Under the pieces are notes generated by a model. The model was given only the letters and a program-made list of their open reading frames with translations, was not told the origin of the DNA and searched no databases. From JBOHHM01 sp050725495 (GTDB taxonomy: Bacteria > Pseudomonadota > Gammaproteobacteria > Burkholderiales > Burkholderiaceae_C): 13,072 nucleotides of DNA. Both the position numbers and the translations under genes were made by a program. Positions 1 to 5,964 of this stretch are shown piece by piece. The stretch is taken from positions 1 through 13,072 of the forward strand of contig JBOHHM010000269.1 of assembly GCA_050725495.1 (NCBI GenBank). Reading direction: 5' to 3'. Numbering within the stretch: position 1 is the first letter of the stretch; every line of letters begins with the position of its first letter.

Positions 1-526
1 AGTGGATATACCCGCCGGGCTTGAGTCGGGCCGCGAGCTTGGCCACCAGCGGCGGCTGGATCAGGCGGCGCTTGTTGTGGCGCAGCTTGTGCCAGGGGTC
101 GGGGAAGAAGATGTGCACGCCGTCCAGACTCTGCTCGGGCAGCATCTGGTCCATGACTTCGACCGCGTCGTGCTGCAGGATGCGGATGTTGCCTAGGCCC
201 TGTTCGCCGATGCGTTTGAGCAGGGCGCCGACGCCGGGTTCATGCACTTCACAGCACAGGAAGTTCTTCTCGGGCATCAGCGCGGCGATATGGGCCGTGG
301 CCTCGCCCATGCCGAAACCGATTTCGAGGATGGTCGGCGCCGATCGGCCGTAGCTTGCTACTAAATCAATAGCGCCTGGGGCATAGGGCAGCACAAACTT
401 CGGCCCCAGCTCGGCAAAGGCCTTGGCCTGGCCCGTGGTGGTGCGGCCGGCGCGGCGTACAAAGCTCTTGATGGTTTTGGGAAAGGCCACGCCCGCAGGC
501 GCCTGGGTGTTGGTCGGGTCAGTCAC
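1..526 (-). CDS. trmB: tRNA (guanine-N7-)-methyltransferase TrmB, partial (C-terminus outside window)
   Basis: TrmB uses S-adenosylmethionine to methylate G46 in the variable loop of tRNAs in the cytoplasm. The first 175 residues are present and the gene runs off the left edge. The SAM-binding motif LEIGFGMGEAT lies at residues 67-77. The family signature FFPDPWHKLRHNKRRL at about 140-155 is diagnostic. I chose the GTG at 526 because it follows a TACAAT box by 7 nt and no Shine-Dalgarno sequence is visible, so the message may be leaderless. The gene lies 22 bp downstream of gluQ on the same strand, so two tRNA-modification genes are neighbours. Residues about 51-58 (GAIDLVAS) are encoded by an A+T-rich repeat-like core with ATT, TTA and GTA codons, unlike the surrounding GC-ending codons. 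The identity is secure; the start is likely but not proven. Confidence 0.95.
   Translation of the reverse strand, partial: MTDPTNTQAPAGVAFPKTIKSFVRRAGRTTTGQAKAFAELGPKFVLPYAPGAIDLVASYGRSAPTILEIGFGMGEATAHIAALMPEKNFLCCEVHEPGVGALLKRIGEQGLGNIRILQHDAVEVMDQMLPEQSLDGVHIFFPDPWHKLRHNKRRLIQPPLVAKLAARLKPGGYIH
357..373. repeat. Interspersed A+T-rich repeat core (copy 1), inside trmB
   Basis: The 17-nt sequence GCTACTAAATCAATAGC has GCTA/TAGC ends that can pair. It differs from the gluQ copy (GCTATTGAATTGATAGC) at only four positions, all transitions. It stays in the trmB frame and encodes residues about 52-57 with codons rare for this GC-rich DNA. The protein does not look longer than usual here, so it may be a replaced segment or a chance match. 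No second hairpin comparable to the gluQ copy is evident. Confidence 0.5.
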
Positions 527-533
527 GCCCAGG

Positions 534-562
534 ATTGTAGACAGGCCGTTAGGGCTTGACGG
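534..562 (-). promoter_or_regulatory. Candidate promoter of trmB, with a probable leaderless GTG start
   Basis: On the minus strand a perfect-looking -10 box TACAAT (539-534) is preceded, after 17 bp, by CCGTCA (562-557), a 3 of 6 match to the -35 consensus inside the end of gluQ. The GTG start of trmB begins 7 nt after the -10 box, which is where transcription would be expected to start. The -10 match and spacing are seen directly; leaderless initiation is inference. Confidence 0.45.
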
Positions 563-1496
563 GGCCGTAGGGCCACAGGCCCACCCAGGCCGCCAGCGCA
601 TCGGCCAGCGGCGCGTTCTGCGGCGGCAGGCCCAGCATGGCGGCGGCGGCGTTCAGCGCCGCCAGCGTTCGGGCGGGTGTGGAGGTGTCCAGCGCCTGGG
701 CGCCGTTTTGCTTGGAGAGTTTTTCGCCATTGGCGCCCAGCACCAGCGGCGTGTGCAGGTACTGCGGCAGGGGCGCAGCCAAGGCGCGCTGCAGCAGGAT
801 CTGGCGCGGCGTGTTGTCGGCCAGGTCGGCGCCGCGCACCACATGGGTGATGCCTTGCGCCGCATCGTCGACCACCACCGCGAGCTGGTAGGCCCAGAGG
901 CCGTCGGCGCGCTTGAGAACGAAGTCGCCGACCTCGGCGGCCACGTCCTGCTGCTGCGCGCCCAGCCGCCGGTCGCGCCAGGTGATGATGTGGTTTGCTA
1001 TTGAATTGATAGCTGCTTGCGCCCGCTGGGTCTGGGCTGCAGGCAGTTTTCCTTCAGATACGGCCGTCAGCAGCCGCCAGGCGCGGGCCGGCCGGCCGCG
1101 CAGCCCCTGGCGGCAGGTGCCGGGGTAGACCAGCTCGGCGTGGCGCTTGTGCGCCAGCCCCAGCGCGACGCGGACTGCCTCTATGTCCTTGCGCGAGCAG
1201 GCACAGGGGTAGGCCAGGCGGCTGCGTGCGAGCCGGTCGAGCGCGCGCTGGTACAAGGCGCTGCGCTGCGACTGGTAGACCGGCTCCTCGTCGGGCAGCA
1301 AAGCGCAGGCCGCGAGCTGCTGCAGGATCAGGCGGTCGGCCCCCGGCACGCAGCGCGGCGTGTCCACATCCTCGATGCGTACCAGCCAGCGGCCGCCGTG
1401 GGCATGTGCGTCCAGCCAGCTTGCCAGCGCCGCCACGAGCGATCCCGCATGCAGCGCGCCGGTGGGCGAGGGGGCGAAGCGACCAACGTAAGGCAT
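549..1496 (-). CDS. gluQ: Glutamyl-queuosine tRNA(Asp) synthetase GluQ
   Basis: This is a truncated relative of glutamyl-tRNA synthetase. It activates glutamate and attaches it to the queuosine base at position 34 of tRNA-Asp. The 315-residue protein opens with YVGRFAPSPTGALHAGSL, where HAGS (16-19) stands for the class I HIGH motif. C98, C100, Y124 and C128 form the zinc site (CxC...Yx3C) typical of the family. GDFVLKRADG is at 190-199, and KLSKQ (259-263) is the KMSKS-like motif. The anticodon-binding domain of GluRS is absent, as expected. I chose the ATG at 1496 because it directly precedes the conserved YVGRFAPSPTG start; a GTG at 1523 is in frame but adds unconserved sequence. It lies 40 bp downstream of the renalase-like gene and is probably cotranscribed. 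Residues about 148-168 look like an insertion encoded by an interspersed repeat. The catalytic motifs are intact, so function is probably kept. Confidence 0.95.
   Translation of the reverse strand: MPYVGRFAPSPTGALHAGSLVAALASWLDAHAHGGRWLVRIEDVDTPRCVPGADRLILQQLAACALLPDEEPVYQSQRSALYQRALDRLARSRLAYPCACSRKDIEAVRVALGLAHKRHAELVYPGTCRQGLRGRPARAWRLLTAVSEGKLPAAQTQRAQAAINSIANHIITWRDRRLGAQQQDVAAEVGDFVLKRADGLWAYQLAVVVDDAAQGITHVVRGADLADNTPRQILLQRALAAPLPQYLHTPLVLGANGEKLSKQNGAQALDTSTPARTLAALNAAAAMLGLPPQNAPLADALAAWVGLWPYGPVKP
993..1055 (+). repeat. Interspersed two-hairpin repeat (copy 2), in-frame insertion in gluQ
   Basis: The core GCTATTGAATTGATAGC (997-1013) has GCTAT/ATAGC arms. TGCTTGC follows, then a second hairpin: GCCC (1021-1024), a 9-nt loop, and GGGC (1034-1037). 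The block is far more A+T-rich at its core than the surrounding gluQ sequence. It corresponds to GluQ residues about 148-168, which lie between the usual end of one conserved block and the ITWRDRRLG segment, where relatives normally have a short linker. I recall sequences of the form AATTGATAGCTGCTTGCGC as frequent in Comamonadaceae genomes, but know no formal name. The exact element boundaries are uncertain. Confidence 0.7.
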
Positions 1497-1536
1497 CGCG
1501 CAGTCCAGGCTTGCTCCGGTCACGAGCGACGAGTCA

Positions 1537-2601
1537 CTAAGCGCACGCCAGTGCGAGTTCCAGCCCCGAGTTGAACGCGTCTTCCACCCGGTGGCCCAGG
1601 CACCAGTCACCGCAGGCGCCCAGGCCGGCCTTGGCGTCCCACAGGTGGGTCTGGCCCAGCGGTTGCATGGTCTGCGCATAGCGCCAGCGCCGTACGGCCG
1701 CGTGGGCCGGCTCGGCGCGGATGCCGGTCACTTCGGCAAAGGCGCGCAGCAGCTTGGCCTGCACGCGCGCGGGCTCGTCTTCCAGATGCTCGTGCGACCA
1801 GGCGGGGCTGGCCTGCACGGTCCAGCGCTCCACGGCCTCGCGGCCGGGCTTGGACGATTCTCGCGCCAGCCAGGCGATGCGGTGGTGTGTGCTGCGCGCG
1901 GCATTCCATTGCGGGCCCAGGTGGTTGAGGCTGGGCTGCACCGCCTGCGGAAACGCCAGCATCAGGGTCCAGCAGGGCGCGACCTGGACCTGGCCGATCT
2001 GCTGCGCAAGCGTCGGTGCCTGCTCTGATTTTTGTAGCAGATCACGCGTCAGGAACGCGGGCATAGCGAGTACAACAGCGTCAAAGCCGGAGAACACATG
2101 CTGTGCGCCGGAGCGTCCCATGGTACGCAGCTGCCAGCGTTGGGCGTGCAGGCTGTCGCGTTCGATCCGCGTGACCTGGGTCTGCAGTTCCACCTGCCGG
2201 GCCTCGACCAGCGGCTGGGCCCAGTGCTGCACCAGCGCGTTCATGCCGGGCGTGGGCACCCAGTGGGGCTCGCGCGCCGGCAGGCCGGCTGCCGCGACGC
2301 GGCCGAACGCGTCGAGCACGCGCACGGTGCTGGCGCTCCAAGGCTTGCACAGGCCGGGCGCGGTGGCCAGCGCCTGGGCAAAACGCGGGTCGCGCACCGT
2401 GAAGTACTGGGCGCCATGGTCAAAGCTGCCAAAGGGCGTGCTGTGGGTGGCCATGCGCCCGCCGAAGTTGTGGCTTTTTTCGAACACCGTCACGCGGTGG
2501 CCGGCCTGCACGAGCGTTCGGGCGCAGGCGATGCCGGCCATGCCGGCCCCTACGATGGCGAAGTGGCGCTGGCGGCCTGAGGCAAGGGGCGAAGGGCTCA
2601 T
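1537..2601 (-). CDS. Renalase-like FAD-dependent amine oxidase / NAD(P)-binding oxidoreductase
   Basis: This predicted soluble flavoprotein of 354 residues belongs to the bacterial renalase-like branch of the amine oxidase superfamily (COG3380 type). The N-terminal Rossmann fingerprint reads IVGAGMAGIACARTL, with GxGxxG at residues 18-23 and the acidic ribose-binding residue E41 at the end of the second strand. GGRMAT follows (48-52), then DHGAQYFT (61-68), typical of this group. The C-terminal GDWCLGHRVEDAFNSG segment is the usual second FAD contact. Family members oxidise dihydropyridine-type or amine substrates; the substrate here cannot be told. I chose the ATG at 2601, preceded by a purine-rich AAGAAGAGAG. 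The gene lies upstream of gluQ and trmB on the same strand. Residues 188-194 (LLQKSEQ) are encoded by a repeat-like A+T-rich core. Confidence 0.85.
   Translation of the reverse strand: MSPSPLASGRQRHFAIVGAGMAGIACARTLVQAGHRVTVFEKSHNFGGRMATHSTPFGSFDHGAQYFTVRDPRFAQALATAPGLCKPWSASTVRVLDAFGRVAAAGLPAREPHWVPTPGMNALVQHWAQPLVEARQVELQTQVTRIERDSLHAQRWQLRTMGRSGAQHVFSGFDAVVLAMPAFLTRDLLQKSEQAPTLAQQIGQVQVAPCWTLMLAFPQAVQPSLNHLGPQWNAARSTHHRIAWLARESSKPGREAVERWTVQASPAWSHEHLEDEPARVQAKLLRAFAEVTGIRAEPAHAAVRRWRYAQTMQPLGQTHLWDAKAGLGACGDWCLGHRVEDAFNSGLELALACA
2022..2038. repeat. Interspersed A+T-rich repeat core (copy 3), inside the renalase-like gene
   Basis: GCTCTGATTTTTGTAGC matches the copy at 12971-12987 at 14 of 17 positions; the three differences are adjacent. 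Both are followed by AG. It is read in frame on the minus strand as residues about 189-194, with CTA, AAA and TCA codons that stand out in this GC-rich gene. No second hairpin is visible, so this would be a core-only copy. Confidence 0.5.
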
Positions 2602-2664
2602 GGCGGTCTCTCTTCTTGAAGCGGTTGGAATGTATGTCAGGCCTACTCTACACGGTGGCAGGCG

Positions 2665-3609
2665 CTACGAGCCATGATGGTGGCGCTCCAGCAGCGCGCG
2701 GCGCGTGGCCGGGCTTTCCAGCTGGGACAGCCACCACTGCAGGGCGCGACCCCGGGCCGAGGTGCTGGCACCGCGCCAGGCATAGCTCATGCGCACGACC
2801 CGGCTCGGCCGCTCGACCGCCTTGACCACCAGGCGGCCGGTGTCGATGTAGGGCCGGGCCATGGGCTCGGGCAAGAAGCCGCCGCCCAGCCCGCGCAGCT
2901 GGGCTTCGAGCTTGGTCTGCATGGTCGGCACGGTGAACACGTCCTGCCCGCCGAGCAGGCCCACGGTCAGGCCGCCGCCGCGCTGCACGGAGTCGGCCAC
3001 GGCCACGGCGCGGTGCTTTTGCAGCAGTTCATCCTTCAGCGGCTCGGCGGCCGTCGCCAGCGGGTGGTGCGGCGCGATGGCGAACACAAAGGCGACGCTG
3101 CCCAGCGGCTTGCTCTGAATGCCGGCTGTGGTGCTGGGCTCCAGCACCACGCCAATGGCCAGATCGGCCTGGCCCGAGGTCAGGGCCTCCAGCGTGCCCG
3201 ACAGGGTCTCATCGCGAATCCGCACCTGCGTCGGTGGGTTCAGCGCGAAGAAGGCTTCGCTCAGCTCCATCAGCGTGGGACGCGAAATCAGGCTGTCGGC
3301 CGCAATGGTGAGCTGGGGCTCCCAGCCGGTGGCCACGCGCTTGACGCGATTGGCCACCGCGTCAATTTCGTGCAGCAGCCGCTGGCCCTCGCGCAGCAGC
3401 TCGGCGCCGGCTTCGGTCAGGCGCGCCTGGCGCGAACTGCGGTCAAACAGCAGCACATCGAGCGCTTCCTCGATCTGCCGCACGCGGTAGCTCAGGGCGC
3501 TGGGCACCAGGCCCATGGTGCGCGCGGCCGCAGCAAAGCTGCCGGCGCCGGCAATGGCGTGCAGCATGGCCAAGGCGTCGGGGGTCAGCACATCGCGGGG
3601 CGTTTGCAT
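2665..3609 (-). CDS. LysR-family transcriptional regulator, YhaJ-like
   Basis: This DNA-binding activator or repressor has 314 residues, the normal size for LysR proteins. The winged helix-turn-helix occupies residues about 9-68, with FAAAARTMGLVPSALSYRVRQIEEAL as its recognition region, followed by a linker helix and a type 2 periplasmic-binding-like effector domain (about 97-300). Segments such as VPSALSYRVRQIEE, LFDRS, GWEPQLTIAADSL and AVADS...LTVGLL resemble E. coli YhaJ as I recall it. YhaJ controls the DoxX-family gene yqjF in response to dinitrotoluene-derived, quinone-like products. I chose the ATG at 3609, with CAGG 8 nt upstream. An in-frame TTG at 3630 lies inside the operator palindrome and is unlikely. 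The gene is divergent from the pirin/DoxX/flavodoxin genes, its probable targets, and the palindrome 15-33 bp upstream suggests autoregulation. Confidence 0.9.
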   Translation of the reverse strand: MQTPRDVLTPDALAMLHAIAGAGSFAAAARTMGLVPSALSYRVRQIEEALDVLLFDRSSRQARLTEAGAELLREGQRLLHEIDAVANRVKRVATGWEPQLTIAADSLISRPTLMELSEAFFALNPPTQVRIRDETLSGTLEALTSGQADLAIGVVLEPSTTAGIQSKPLGSVAFVFAIAPHHPLATAAEPLKDELLQKHRAVAVADSVQRGGGLTVGLLGGQDVFTVPTMQTKLEAQLRGLGGGFLPEPMARPYIDTGRLVVKAVERPSRVVRMSYAWRGASTSARGRALQWWLSQLESPATRRALLERHHHGS

Positions 3610-3623
3610 GGTCAACCTGACTA

Positions 3624-3642
3624 CATTCAAATAATTTGAATG
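3624..3642. promoter_or_regulatory. LysR operator: 19-bp perfect palindrome
   Basis: CATTCAAATAATTTGAATG is a perfect inverted repeat of 9+1+9 bases, and its centre contains the LysR T-N11-A pattern. It stands out as A+T-rich in a GC-rich region. It lies between the divergent LysR and pirin genes. If transcription of the pirin operon starts near 3697, the centre is at about -64, the classic LysR recognition-site position. Binding by the adjacent regulator is inference. Confidence 0.75.
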
Positions 3643-3649
3643 ATGCCAT

Positions 3650-3675
3650 CAAAGCCGGTGGACCGCAAAGCCGGT
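3650..3675. repeat. 10-bp direct repeat in the LysR-pirin intergenic region
   Basis: CAAAGCCGGT occurs at 3650-3659 and again at 3666-3675, a 16-bp period. It lies between the palindrome and the candidate -10 box, where a LysR activation site would be expected. It may be a second regulator-contact region or a small tandem duplication; neither can be decided from the sequence. Confidence 0.45.
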
Positions 3676-3684
3676 TGCGGCGCC

Positions 3685-3690
3685 TACAGT
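3685..3690 (+). promoter_or_regulatory. Candidate -10 box for the pirin-DoxX-flavodoxin genes
   Basis: TACAGT on the plus strand is a 5 of 6 match to TATAAT. No good -35 lies 17 bp upstream, as is common at activator-dependent LysR promoters. A start near 3697 would place the palindrome centre at about -64 and give a leader of about 17 nt containing the AAGGAG ribosome-binding site at 3702-3707. Confidence 0.35.
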
Positions 3691-3713
3691 TCAAGCCACA
3701 CAAGGAGTTGTTG

Positions 3714-4415
3714 ATGCTGACCCTTCGCAAATCCCAGGACCGAGGCTATGCCGACCATGGCTGGCTCAAGTCCTTTCACAGTTTTTCGTTTGCCGGCTAC
3801 TACGACCCGCAGCACATGGGCTTTGGCAACCTGCGCGTGATCAACGAAGACCGCATCGCGCCCGGCATGGGCTTTGGCCAGCACGGCCACCGCGACATGG
3901 AAATCATCAGCTATGTGCTCAGCGGCGAGCTCGCGCACCAGGACACGCTGGCCAATGTCAAGGGCATTCCCCCCGGCGATGTGCAGCGCATGAGCGCCGG
4001 CACTGGCGTGCAGCACAGCGAATTCAACCATGCCAGGGATCAGACCACGCATTTCCTGCAGATCTGGATCGAGCCCGATGTGACCGGCATTGCTCCCAGC
4101 TACGAGCAGAAGACTTTTGCGACAGCGGAGAAGCGCGGCGCGCTGAGGCTGGTGGCCTCGCCCGACGGCGCCCAGGACTCGGTGACCATTCACGCCGATG
4201 CCCGTCTTTACGCCGGCTTGTTTGATGGAACTGAATCGGCCACGCTGACTCTGAACCCCTCACGCAAGGGCTATGTCCATCTGGTGCGCGGCGAGATCGA
4301 AGTCAACGGCCGCCCGCTCGCCAGCGGCGACGCAGCCCTGCTCGAAGGCGAAGCGCAGCTGAGCCTGAGCGGTGGCAAGGGCGCCGAAGTGCTGGTGTTC
4401 GACTTGAGCGCCTGA
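3714..4415 (+). CDS. Pirin-family bicupin, YhaK-like
   Basis: This is a cytoplasmic two-cupin protein of 233 residues, the usual size of the short YhaK-type pirins. The N-terminal cupin carries GQHGHRDMEIISYVLSGEL and TGVQHSEFNH. H57, H59, H101 and E103 would form the metal site at the same positions as in classical pirins. Some pirins have quercetin 2,3-dioxygenase activity, and E. coli YhaK has been linked to oxidative and nitrosative stress; the substrate here is unknown. The ATG at 3714 follows an excellent AAGGAG site by 7 nt and begins the conserved MLTLRKSQDRGYADHGWL segment, so the longer in-frame reading from 3636, which starts inside the operator, is rejected. It is the first gene of a plus-strand series and is divergent from the LysR gene. 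Confidence 0.92.
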   Translation: MLTLRKSQDRGYADHGWLKSFHSFSFAGYYDPQHMGFGNLRVINEDRIAPGMGFGQHGHRDMEIISYVLSGELAHQDTLANVKGIPPGDVQRMSAGTGVQHSEFNHARDQTTHFLQIWIEPDVTGIAPSYEQKTFATAEKRGALRLVASPDGAQDSVTIHADARLYAGLFDGTESATLTLNPSRKGYVHLVRGEIEVNGRPLASGDAALLEGEAQLSLSGGKGAEVLVFDLSA

Positions 4416-4515
4416 ACCCGCCATACTGGTTCGCTTGCGCAACGCCTGCCCGAGCACTCGCGTCAGCGTCGCCGACCGATTTATTAACCTCAACCTTCAC
4501 CAAAAGGAAATCACC

Positions 4516-4926
4516 ATGCTCAACGCACTTCAAAACCCCCTGTCCCTCGCGGGCCGCCTACTGCTGGCGCTGCTGTTCCTGCCCGCGGGCGTCGGCAAGA
4601 TCGGCGGCTTTGCCGGCACCGTGGGCTACATCAGCTCGGTGGGCCTGCCCACGCCGTCGTTTGCGGCGGCGCTGGCACTCGTGGTCGAAATCGTCGGCGG
4701 GCTCGCCCTGATCGTGGGCTTCGGCACGCGCTGGGCCGCCCTGGCCCTGGCCTTGTTCACGCTGGTGGCCAGCTTCTTCTTCCACAACTACTGGGCCATG
4801 CCGGTCGACAAGCAGTTTGTGCAGCAGCTGATGTTCTTCAAGAACATGGCGATTGTGGGCGGCCTGTTCACGATCGCTGCCTGGGGCCCCGGTGCCTGGA
4901 GCATGGACGCCAAGCGCAAGGCCTGA
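4516..4926 (+). CDS. DoxX-family inner-membrane protein (YqjF-like)
   Basis: This small membrane protein of 136 residues has four hydrophobic segments, at about 10-27, 48-68, 71-90 and 106-123. The pattern GRLLLALLFLPAGVGKIGGFAG followed by VVEIVGGLALIVGFGTRWAAL is characteristic of DoxX. FFFHNYWA after the third helix is also common in the family. DoxX proteins are found with redox and thiol-stress enzymes. In E. coli the DoxX gene yqjF is controlled by YhaJ, the relative of the regulator encoded nearby. The ATG at 4516 follows AAAGGAAA by 6-7 nt. The 100 bp between the pirin gene and this start hold an A+T-rich patch (TTTATTAA near 4480) but no convincing promoter or terminator. A direct enzymatic role is not established. 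Confidence 0.9.
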   Translation: MLNALQNPLSLAGRLLLALLFLPAGVGKIGGFAGTVGYISSVGLPTPSFAAALALVVEIVGGLALIVGFGTRWAALALALFTLVASFFFHNYWAMPVDKQFVQQLMFFKNMAIVGGLFTIAAWGPGAWSMDAKRKA

Positions 4927-4973
4927 TCAAACTTTTTCGCAATCTCGTCCAACTCACTGAAGGAAAGTCAAAA

Positions 4974-5528
4974 ATGGCAAAAGTAGCCGTCGTTTATCAC
5001 TCGGGTTATGGTCACACCCAGCGCGTGGCGCAGGCCGTCGCTGAAGGCGCGCTTGCGCAGCTCATCGCCATCGACACCGAAGGCAACTTGCCCGAAGGTG
5101 GCTGGGATACGCTGCACGGGGCCGACGCCATCATCTTCGGCTCGCCGACCTACATGGGCAGTGTCAGCTGGCAGTTCAAGAAGTTCGCCGACGCTACGTC
5201 CAAGCCCTGGTTCGGCCAGGCCTGGAAGGACAAGCTGTTTGCCGGCTTCACCAACAGCGCGACCATGAACGGCGACAAGCTGTCGACGCTGCACTACCTG
5301 TTCACCCTGGCCATGCAGCACAGCGGCATCTGGGTCGGCACCGGCATGATGCCCAGCAACAGCAAGGCAGCGACCCGCGATGACCTGAACTATGTCGGTT
5401 CGTTCAGCGGCGCCATGGCCCAGTCGCCGTCCGACGCCTCTCCTGACGAAATACCGCAGGGCGACCTCGAAACGGCCAAACTGTTCGGCCAGCGCGTCGC
5501 GGAAGTTGCCGCGAAGATGGGGCGCTGA
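4974..5528 (+). CDS. Flavodoxin-fold NAD(P)H:quinone oxidoreductase-like protein (WrbA relative)
   Basis: This predicted FMN-binding cytoplasmic reductase has 184 residues. The phosphate-binding loop is YHSGYGHTQRVA (8-19). The second FMN loop is GSPTYMGSVSWQFKKF (about 60-75), equivalent to GTPTRFGNMSGQ of WrbA. A third contact, NYVGSFSGAMAQSP, lies at about 140-153. WrbA-type enzymes reduce quinones by two electrons and so avoid semiquinone cycling, which fits the YhaJ-like regulator and the pirins. The ATG at 4974 follows GAAGGAAAG at a normal distance, 47 bp after the DoxX gene. The enzyme is a little shorter than typical WrbA, so a plain flavodoxin or FMN reductase remains possible. Confidence 0.88.
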   Translation: MAKVAVVYHSGYGHTQRVAQAVAEGALAQLIAIDTEGNLPEGGWDTLHGADAIIFGSPTYMGSVSWQFKKFADATSKPWFGQAWKDKLFAGFTNSATMNGDKLSTLHYLFTLAMQHSGIWVGTGMMPSNSKAATRDDLNYVGSFSGAMAQSPSDASPDEIPQGDLETAKLFGQRVAEVAAKMGR

Positions 5529-5556
5529 TAGATTGGAGCTTTTGCAGGAGTCTGCA

Positions 5557-5964
5557 ATGGCGATTGAACTCAAACGCAACCGCGCCGCCCCGATGGCGCA
5601 AACGCTGCACATCCGCAGTCACGAACTGGCGGTCGATGGCAGCGTGGCCGAAGGCGGCACAGACTCCGGCCCCAGCCCGCACGATTTGTACGATGCGGCC
5701 CTGGGGGCCTGCAAGTCGCTGACCCTGATGTGGTATGCGCGCAGGAAAGGCATCCCGGTCGACGACGTGCGCACCGTGATCGAGCGCGACGACTCGGGCG
5801 AGCGCAGCGGTGTGTACCGCCTGGCGGCCCGGCTTCAAGTCAGCGGCGACTTGAGCGATGCGCAGATCAGCGAGCTGCAGACCGTGATCCACAAGTGCCC
5901 GGTGCACAAGCTCATGACGGTGGTGACCACCGAAATCAGCACCCAGGTGGAGCGCATGCCATGA
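5557..5964 (+). CDS. OsmC/Ohr-family peroxidase-like protein
   Basis: This 135-residue protein has the OsmC fold, which reduces organic hydroperoxides using two cysteines. C52 lies in ALGACKSLTLMWYARRKG and C114 in IHKCPVHKLM, the two expected redox positions. The N-terminal GTDSGPSPHDLYDAALGAC block is typical of the OsmC branch. The ATG at 5557 is preceded by GCAGGAG with a 6-nt gap. The gene follows the flavodoxin stop by 28 bp and overlaps the next pirin start by ATGA, so the two are translationally coupled. Its place here suggests defence against hydroperoxides or other electrophiles. The in vivo reductant and substrate are not evident. Confidence 0.92.
   Translation: MAIELKRNRAAPMAQTLHIRSHELAVDGSVAEGGTDSGPSPHDLYDAALGACKSLTLMWYARRKGIPVDDVRTVIERDDSGERSGVYRLAARLQVSGDLSDAQISELQTVIHKCPVHKLMTVVTTEISTQVERMP

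Noticed and set aside
3610..3630. TTG start at 3630 for the LysR gene, adding seven residues
   Set aside because: The codon lies within the operator palindrome and the ATG at 3609 has a CAGG site at a good distance.
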